Assembly: GCA_002454335.1 (NCBI GenBank)
Contig: DKIP01000012.1
Coordinates: 4,653-15,558, forward strand
Origin: Cytophagaceae bacterium UBA6715
Lineage (GTDB): Bacteria > Bacteroidota > Bacteroidia > Cytophagales > Spirosomataceae
Length of the DNA stretch: 10,906 nt
Direction of reading: 5' to 3'
Positions 5,426 to 10,906 of the stretch are shown here, in pieces. A program made the position numbers and the translations under genes. Position 1 is the stretch's first letter, and every line of letters starts with the position of its first letter. Under the pieces are notes generated by a model. That model had not been told where the DNA came from. It ran no database searches and was given only the letters and a program-made list of their open reading frames with translations.

Positions 5426-7828
5426 ATGTTTAAAACCTATACTCGAATTTGGCTTTGCCTCACGATTCTCTTTTCCACTAATTCTTATGCACAGGATCAT
5501 CTTTTACCCATCTTGAGTGGAAAAGTTGTTGATGCACAATCGGGGGAACCGATTGTAGGTGCTACTATTTCCGTTGATTTTAAAAAATCGGGTGCCACAA
5601 CGGATGCAACGGGACAATATAAAATTTCTTTGCCTTATGGTGAGTATGTACTTAAAGTAAGCTCCGTAGGATATAATCCTTATCGAACAAAAATTTACAT
5701 GCAGAGCAATTTGGAGATTAATGTTGAATTGAATGATGTTACCAAGCAATTAGAGGAGGTCATCGTTTCGGCATCTTCCAATAAACGCGATATTCAAACA
5801 CCTTCGTTAGGTGTGACTGTTCTAAGTTTAAAAGGAATTAAAAAACTGCCTACCATGATGGGGGAGGTTGATGTGATACGTAGTTTACAATCGTTGCCGG
5901 GTGTTTCATCGGTGGGTGAGGGTGCAAATGGACTTAATATTCGCGGTTCAAATGTGGATCAAAATTTGATTTACATTGATGACACGCCAATCTTCAATCC
6001 GACGCATATGTTTGGTTTGTTTTCTGTATTTGCTTCCGATGCGATTCGTGATTTGGAATTGTATAAAGGTGGTATTCCATCGCGATTCGGAGGAAGGACT
6101 GCCTCAGTTCTTGATATCAAAATGATCGAGCCCAATACGGAGAAGTTTAAGATGCAAGGAGGTATTGGGTTGGTTTCAAATCGTGTTATGGCAGAAATAC
6201 CCATAATTAAAGAAAAACTAAGCGTATTAGTAGCTGGTCGTCTATCATCAAACGACTTTTTATTCAAAGCATTTGCGCCAGCTAATTTGAAAAATATCCG
6301 CGCAAATTTTTCTGATATAGCAACTAAGGTATATTTCCGGCCTAATCAAAAAAATACCATCTCGGTGTCTGCCTATTTGAGTCATGATTATTACCGGGTA
6401 GATTCATTATTCAGTATTGAGAATGTTATTGCCAAACAGACTTCATTTGATTATGGTCATCAAAATGGTTCTATTCATTGGAATCATTATTTTTCTCCTA
6501 AACTGAGTATGTTGGTTGCCGGAGCGGTTTCAAATTATTCGACGAAAACCTATGCGCCTGATTCCGTTAATACCATTGATTTAAACAGTTCAATTTTGTA
6601 TCGAAACGCATCACTCAGTTTTGATTACCAGCCCGTTGAGTTTCATAAATTGAATTTCGGAGCTTCTGTTACTCGGTATACGATTAATCCTGGCGTATTA
6701 AATGATGGTGTTGTTTCTCGGGTATCTGCTGTAGTTCTTCCGATTGAGCAATCCATGGAGGCAGCACTTTACTTAGATGATGAGTGGAAAATGAATGAAA
6801 AGTTGACGATTCAAGCAGGAATTCGTTACACGAAATATTGGCGGATTGGCTCGGGAACCGTTAATGAATATGCACCTGGGTTAATGCCATCCATAAATAC
6901 GGTTTTGCGAACTAAGGAATATGCTGATGGAGAAGTTATGGCAACGTATGGTGGTTTTGAGCCGCGACTAACGTTGAAATACTCACTTGCTGAAAACACA
7001 ACCATGAAGCTTGGTTATAATCGCCAGCAACAGTTTTTCCAATTATTATCTAATAACACCACTCCTTTACCTACTTCGCGTTGGAAAACGGCAGATGTAT
7101 TTATCAAACCACAGCAGAGTGATTTTGCATCTTTAGGTTTCTTCAAAACGTTCAATGAAAATGTATTTGAGGTCTCATTGGAATCTTACTACCGAAATGT
7201 TCGGAATACGCTAGATTTTGTCTCAGGAGCAAATTTGCAATTGAACCCCAACATTGAAACGCAGTTAATTACGGGTAAGTCAAAGGCCTATGGCTTTGAA
7301 TTGATGTTGCAAAAAAAGAAGGGTGAAAATTCAGGTTGGATTTCCTACACATATGCCCGTGCATTCAATCAAATGATTGGTGATTTCCCAGAAATACAAG
7401 CGATAAATAATGGAAATTGGTTTGCAACAAATTATGATAAACCTCATTCATTTAATGTAATGTGGAATATTCAGCCTTCTACCCATCATAGCTTTTCATT
7501 TACATTCGCCTATAATACGGGACGTCCATTTTCTTCCCCATCAGGAAGCTATGAAATCGGAGGTAAAAAATACGCTGTTTTTGCAGAGCGAAATAATGAT
7601 CGCGTTAGGGATTATCACCGACTCGATTTCTCATGGACGATCAATAATCCATCCATGAAGCACAAACGTTGGGAGGGTAGCTGGGTGTTTACTATCTATA
7701 ATTTATATGGCAGACAAAATCCATACTCTGTATTCTTTAAGTCAACCAAGAATGGTCTAAAAGCCTATGAGTTAAGTGTTTTTGCGTCTCCTTTTATTTC
7801 GATGACCTATAATTTTAAATTTTTATAA
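5426..7828 (+). CDS. TonB-dependent outer-membrane receptor with carboxypeptidase-regulatory-like domain
   Basis: Outer-membrane active transporter of 800 aa. It has a Sec signal peptide (cleavage expected after SYA, residue 22), a CarboxypepD_reg-like beta-sandwich (about 29-103, starting LSGKVVDAQSGEPIVGATISV), a TonB-box-like segment EEVIVSA (110-116), a plug domain (about 125-235) with LPGVSS and IRGSNVDQNLIYIDDTPIFNP, and a beta-barrel to the C-terminus, which ends in alternating residues and aromatic FKFL as expected for barrel insertion. It is shorter than the SusC class and is followed after 2 bp by a DUF4249 lipoprotein, a pairing seen repeatedly in Bacteroidota, rather than by SusD. 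The substrate is not known for this class; iron, heme or small organic ligands are possible. A 54-bp gap separates it from nuoH and no firm promoter was found there. No Shine-Dalgarno sequence precedes the ATG. Confidence 0.92.
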   Translation: MFKTYTRIWLCLTILFSTNSYAQDHLLPILSGKVVDAQSGEPIVGATISVDFKKSGATTDATGQYKISLPYGEYVLKVSSVGYNPYRTKIYMQSNLEINVELNDVTKQLEEVIVSASSNKRDIQTPSLGVTVLSLKGIKKLPTMMGEVDVIRSLQSLPGVSSVGEGANGLNIRGSNVDQNLIYIDDTPIFNPTHMFGLFSVFASDAIRDLELYKGGIPSRFGGRTASVLDIKMIEPNTEKFKMQGGIGLVSNRVMAEIPIIKEKLSVLVAGRLSSNDFLFKAFAPANLKNIRANFSDIATKVYFRPNQKNTISVSAYLSHDYYRVDSLFSIENVIAKQTSFDYGHQNGSIHWNHYFSPKLSMLVAGAVSNYSTKTYAPDSVNTIDLNSSILYRNASLSFDYQPVEFHKLNFGASVTRYTINPGVLNDGVVSRVSAVVLPIEQSMEAALYLDDEWKMNEKLTIQAGIRYTKYWRIGSGTVNEYAPGLMPSINTVLRTKEYADGEVMATYGGFEPRLTLKYSLAENTTMKLGYNRQQQFFQLLSNNTTPLPTSRWKTADVFIKPQQSDFASLGFFKTFNENVFEVSLESYYRNVRNTLDFVSGANLQLNPNIETQLITGKSKAYGFELMLQKKKGENSGWISYTYARAFNQMIGDFPEIQAINNGNWFATNYDKPHSFNVMWNIQPSTHHSFSFTFAYNTGRPFSSPSGSYEIGGKKYAVFAERNNDRVRDYHRLDFSWTINNPSMKHKRWEGSWVFTIYNLYGRQNPYSVFFKSTKNGLKAYELSVFASPFISMTYNFKFL

Positions 7829-7830
7829 GA

Positions 7831-8973
7831 ATGCCATTTCATAAAATTTTCCTATATCTTTTTGTGCTTTCCTTATTTTCTTGTGTTCAACCCATCGAAA
7901 ATTTTGTTCAAAAAGATGCAACATCTTTTATAACCATTGAAGCGGATATTGCAGATGATCCAGAATTATGTAAAATACGCTTAACAAGTTCTGCCAATAA
8001 AATCATGTCGGTTCTAGCTCAGCCTATCACGAAGGCCGAAGTCTATGTGTTGGATGATAAAGGCGTAAAAACGTACTTTAAGGAAGTTGTTAAGCCTCTC
8101 GGGACTTATTTACCCCCAGCCGAATTTACTGGTAAAGTAGGTACTAGCTATAAACTTTTTATTAAAACATTGACGGGTGACCAATACGAAAGTTCGGTTG
8201 AAACCATGCGTGCTGTTCCTGAAATTGAAAATTCAATTGTTCGATTTGAGGCTTTGGAACAATATGCGAAAGTTGATCCTCGTCGGGCAGGATTCACAGT
8301 CTATTTAGATTTTAAAGACATGCCTACAGAGGGCGATTATTTCATGTGGAATTGGAAGCACTATGAAAAAACACAATTTTGCGCAACTTGTACTGATGGG
8401 GGGCGTTTCGATTTTGTCAAAACACTTGACTGTGTTATGCCTCGTTTCCCCAACAATAACATTTTAAATTATCGTTGTAATGGAAACTGCTGGGACGTTT
8501 CTACGAATAATGATTTGAATGTATTCTCCGATGTACTGACAAATGGCCAACGAATCGTAGGAAGACAAGTCGCCCGACTGCCATTTGATGGCTATGGTTT
8601 ATACTATTTCCGTTTAGAGCAGCGGTCGATTACGAAATCGGTCTACAATTTTTATCAATCGCTTATTTCCTCCCAACAATCTACAGGGTCTCTTTTTGAT
8701 GTTCCCGCCGAAACCCGCTTTAGTTTAAACATTAAATCGATAACAAATCCGAACGAACGCGTGTTAGGTATATTTAATGTGTTTTCAGTACGTAAGAAGA
8801 TTTTTAATATTGACCGCAGGAAAGATATTCCGGAGGGCTATTCTCCTATTACTTTTCCTATTCCAGGGGAAACGTATGCATGTCCACCGGGATCTGTCGG
8901 GTGTCAAGATTTAGCTCCTTGTGTAGAAGGCCCATCGAGAACAAAAATAACGCCCGAGGGTTGGGTGTTCTAA
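7831..8973 (+). CDS. DUF4249 family Cys-rich lipoprotein, partner of the TonB receptor
   Basis: Predicted lipoprotein of 380 aa. The N-terminus is a lipoprotein signal with a lipobox ending in LFSC, making Cys18 the lipidated residue. The body fits DUF4249, an uncharacterised Bacteroidota family usually encoded directly after a TonB-dependent receptor: an N-terminal beta-rich part (about 28-130, with ITIEADIADDPELCKIRLTSS) then a longer domain. Besides Cys18 there are nine cysteines at 47, 184, 187, 201, 216, 220, 351, 358 and 364, including CATC (184-187), a C-x3-C pair (216-220) and a C-terminal group of three. In the oxidising periplasm or at the cell surface these probably form disulfides; a metal site is possible but unproved. 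The 2-bp spacing from the receptor indicates co-translation, and a surface or periplasmic accessory role analogous to SusD is inferred from context only. Confidence 0.82.
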   Translation: MPFHKIFLYLFVLSLFSCVQPIENFVQKDATSFITIEADIADDPELCKIRLTSSANKIMSVLAQPITKAEVYVLDDKGVKTYFKEVVKPLGTYLPPAEFTGKVGTSYKLFIKTLTGDQYESSVETMRAVPEIENSIVRFEALEQYAKVDPRRAGFTVYLDFKDMPTEGDYFMWNWKHYEKTQFCATCTDGGRFDFVKTLDCVMPRFPNNNILNYRCNGNCWDVSTNNDLNVFSDVLTNGQRIVGRQVARLPFDGYGLYYFRLEQRSITKSVYNFYQSLISSQQSTGSLFDVPAETRFSLNIKSITNPNERVLGIFNVFSVRKKIFNIDRRKDIPEGYSPITFPIPGETYACPPGSVGCQDLAPCVEGPSRTKITPEGWVF

Positions 8974-8995
8974 TTAATTAGGCCAAATTTGTGCT

Positions 8996-10006
8996 ATGAT
9001 TGGAGTTTTATTAGTGAATTTGGGTACGCCGGATAATCCGAAGACCCCTGCAGTTCGTAAGTATTTGCGTGAGTTTTTGATGGATGGTCGGGTGATTGAT
9101 ATCCCCTACATTTTTCGTTCAATACTTGTGAATGGGATTATTGCCCCTTTCCGTGCACCTAAATCTGCGAAGGTTTACCAAGAGCTTTGGGATGAACGAG
9201 GATCACCGCTTAAATACTACGGGGAAGATGTAGCACGTGATTTACAAGCTTCTTTAGGAGATGGGTATTACGTTCGTTTAGCGATGCGCTATCAGTCGCC
9301 TGACTTAGCCTCTGCTTTAGCGGATATGCAGACTAAGAATCTCAAGAAACTGATTATTATTCCTTTCTTCCCGCAATATGCATCTGCCACGACGGGTTCT
9401 GTGTATGAGCGTGTGATGGAATTGATGAAGGACTGGCAAGTGATGCCAGATTTATCTTTGGTAAGTTATTTTTACGATCACCCGGATTTTGCCAAGTATT
9501 TTGCTGCCAAAGCTGCGAATTACCAAAAGGATGTTGATTTCGATTATTATTTGTTCTCTTACCACGGTGTTCCAGAACGACATATACGGAAAGGGGATTA
9601 TTCAAAAAACACCTGTGTGTTTGGAACATGTTGCGACAGCATTACAGAGAAAAACCATGGTTGTTATCGGGCGCAATGCCACGAAACAACCCGTCGGATT
9701 GCAGCTGAAATGGGCTTAAAGCCTGGAACTTTTGGAACTGCTTTCCAAAGTCGCTTAGGCCGAGATCCCTGGTTGCAACCTTACACCGATGAAACCATCA
9801 AGAAATTAGTGGGAGAGGGCAAGAAAAAAATCTTAGCATTTTCACCTGCCTTTGTCGCGGATTGTTTGGAAACGACGATTGAAGTAGGTGAGGAGTACAA
9901 GGAATTGTTCGAAGAATTGGGCGGAGAGCATTGGCAACTGGTCGAAAGCTTGAATAATTCACCAGAATGGGTAGGGATTTTAGAAGACCTCGTTAAAAAA
10001 TCATAG
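8996..10006 (+). CDS. hemH: Ferrochelatase with internal Cys cluster
   Basis: Ferrochelatase, 336 aa, inserts Fe(II) into protoporphyrin IX (or coproporphyrin III in the coproporphyrin route) at the end of heme synthesis. The N-terminal GVLLVNLGTPD (3-13) is typical. The metal-inserting histidine is His190 in FSYHGVPERH, and the FQSRLGRDPWLQPYTDE block (250-266) and Glu292 in ADCLETT match the family's active-site elements. Between the histidine motif and FQSR there is a segment with five cysteines (207, 212, 213, 223, 228) that the E. coli enzyme lacks; some bacterial ferrochelatases bind a [2Fe-2S] cluster with such an internal Cys group. It starts 22 bp after the DUF4249 stop and is followed after 1 bp by a permease gene. 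The CAAATTTG at 8984-8991 is one mismatch from a promoter -7 element but lies too close to the ATG to be convincing. Confidence 0.95.
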   Translation: MIGVLLVNLGTPDNPKTPAVRKYLREFLMDGRVIDIPYIFRSILVNGIIAPFRAPKSAKVYQELWDERGSPLKYYGEDVARDLQASLGDGYYVRLAMRYQSPDLASALADMQTKNLKKLIIIPFFPQYASATTGSVYERVMELMKDWQVMPDLSLVSYFYDHPDFAKYFAAKAANYQKDVDFDYYLFSYHGVPERHIRKGDYSKNTCVFGTCCDSITEKNHGCYRAQCHETTRRIAAEMGLKPGTFGTAFQSRLGRDPWLQPYTDETIKKLVGEGKKKILAFSPAFVADCLETTIEVGEEYKELFEELGGEHWQLVESLNNSPEWVGILEDLVKKS

Positions 10007-10007
10007 T

Positions 10008-10877
10008 ATGCTTTATTTACTATTAAGCGTTGTGTTCTCGGTATTATTGCTCGTGAATTTTAGAGCGCATGCTCGCTTTCAGGTGGATACACGCATCGCA
10101 ATTCTGTTAAATTATCCTGTTTGTTTTTTAACGGCTTATTTACACCAACCTTCTGCGATTCCCTTTCATTGGCCTTCTGCTAGCGATACCGGCTTGTTGA
10201 TGGCGATGGGAATCGGTTTTGTGATTACCTTTCTGCTTTCGGGTTTTTCTACACAGCGGAATGGGATGGCGCCTACTTCCTTGGCGAATAATATCTCGTT
10301 GGTGATTCCAGTCTTGATTAATTTGTTCATTCTGAAGACAGGAGGAGATATTTCGATGAGTATTTTAGTTGGATTGATCTTCTCCTTTGCAGCAATCTAT
10401 TTCTGTAGTCCGCAAGTAAGTTCGACAGATGGCGTCAAACCGGTTTTTTCATTATTGTTGGCCGTTTTTGTGGCTTACGGTCTTACGAACACGCTTTTTA
10501 GTTATTTAAATAGTACGCTAACAGCTCTGGTGGGAGGTACTTTGCCGTTTATTATGATGTTGTTAATTGGTTCCATGGCGAGTTCTGCCATCGTGTTAAT
10601 ATGGAAGTCGGTGAACGGCACCCTGAACTGGAATACGAATTCTGTGTTGGCCGCTATTCCCTTAGGATTGCCCAATTTCTTTTCATTTTACTTCCTATTG
10701 AAGGCCTTAGATGCCTACCAAAATAACGTTGCCGTTGTCTTAACGACTTACAATTTAAGTGTAATTTTGTTGAGCGCTTTGGCTGCTTATGCTTTTTTCA
10801 AGGAAAAACTCTCAGGCCGACAATGGCTGGGTTTGGGATTGGGATGCGTGGGAATAGCATTGCTTAATGGACTGTAG
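10008..10877 (+). CDS. EamA/DMT superfamily permease
   Basis: Inner-membrane transporter of 289 aa with about ten hydrophobic segments, the arrangement of drug/metabolite transporters with two five-helix EamA halves. The most recognisable part is the C-terminal end, FFKEKLSGRQWLGLGLGCVGIALL (263-286), with the characteristic Glu266 after the ninth helix and a Gly-rich last helix. The first half ends near residue 133 and a short hydrophilic linker (about 134-144) separates it from the second. Substrate is not predictable; metabolite export or uptake fits the family. The ATG is 1 bp after the hemH stop, so it is almost certainly co-translated with hemH, which makes a porphyrin- or heme-related substrate a guess only. 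The TAG stop coincides with the start of a short imperfect palindrome. Confidence 0.82.
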   Translation: MLYLLLSVVFSVLLLVNFRAHARFQVDTRIAILLNYPVCFLTAYLHQPSAIPFHWPSASDTGLLMAMGIGFVITFLLSGFSTQRNGMAPTSLANNISLVIPVLINLFILKTGGDISMSILVGLIFSFAAIYFCSPQVSSTDGVKPVFSLLLAVFVAYGLTNTLFSYLNSTLTALVGGTLPFIMMLLIGSMASSAIVLIWKSVNGTLNWNTNSVLAAIPLGLPNFFSFYFLLKALDAYQNNVAVVLTTYNLSVILLSALAAYAFFKEKLSGRQWLGLGLGCVGIALLNGL

Positions 10878-10897
10878 AGACGCGAAACTTCTCGTAT
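10878..10897. repeat. Short imperfect palindrome directly after the permease gene
   Basis: AGACGCGAA at 10878-10886 pairs with TTCTCGTAT at 10889-10897 at seven of nine positions, with a two-base centre. The left half, GTAGAGACGCGAAA (10874-10887), starts inside the stop codon of the permease gene. It resembles one half of a GTAGAGACGCG-type intergenic palindrome known from several bacterial phyla. There is no T-tract before the window ends at 10906, so termination is not established. Confidence 0.35.
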
Positions 10898-10906
10898 GAT
10901 CCCTGG

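Noticed and set aside
7310..7318. A-AAA-AAG slippery heptamer in frame within the TonB receptor gene
   Set aside because: The reading frame continues intact through a full-length barrel, no downstream stimulator was identified, and lysine-rich coding easily produces this motif.

Overview
The window looks like chromosome of a Bacteroidota bacterium, most likely of order Cytophagales. The main signs are a TonB-dependent receptor with an N-terminal carboxypeptidase-regulatory-like domain paired with a DUF4249 lipoprotein, a Tat-exported Gfo/Idh/MocA oxidoreductase beside a DUF1080 protein, start codons without clear Shine-Dalgarno sequences, and a promoter core of the TAnnTTTG type. Genus is not decidable from the sequence alone. 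All eight genes are intact, and no transposase, integrase, phage gene, CRISPR array, tRNA or rRNA was seen.

Layout. Positions 1-250 are non-coding and repeat-rich. A 7-bp unit, ACTCTT(A/C), is repeated in tandem at the right end and in inverted copies at the left end, giving 21-bp perfect inverted repeats at 1-21 and 224-244. The last repeat unit contains the stop codon of the next gene. Positions 247-2948 (minus strand) carry a two-gene operon: a secreted protein with two DUF1080 domains, then a Tat-exported Gfo/Idh/MocA oxidoreductase. Together they resemble the two halves of a periplasmic 3-keto-glycoside cleavage route. A 168-bp divergent intergenic region follows, with a recognisable promoter core facing right.

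Positions 3117-10877 (plus strand) carry six closely packed genes: metZ (O-succinylhomoserine sulfhydrylase) and nuoH (complex I membrane subunit), which overlap by one base; then a 54-bp gap; then a TonB-dependent receptor and a Cys-rich DUF4249 lipoprotein 2 bp apart; then, after 22 bp, hemH (ferrochelatase) and an EamA/DMT-type permease 1 bp apart. The order mixes housekeeping metabolism (methionine, respiration, heme) with an outer-membrane uptake pair. The nuoH gene has no other complex I gene near it here.

Most of the window is well-understood gene families. The points most worth a second look are the inverted-repeat/heptamer element at the left edge, the paired DUF1080/oxidoreductase operon, the Cys-rich DUF4249 protein next to a ferrochelatase that has its own internal Cys cluster, and the isolated nuoH coupled to metZ. 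No clearly new multi-gene system was found.
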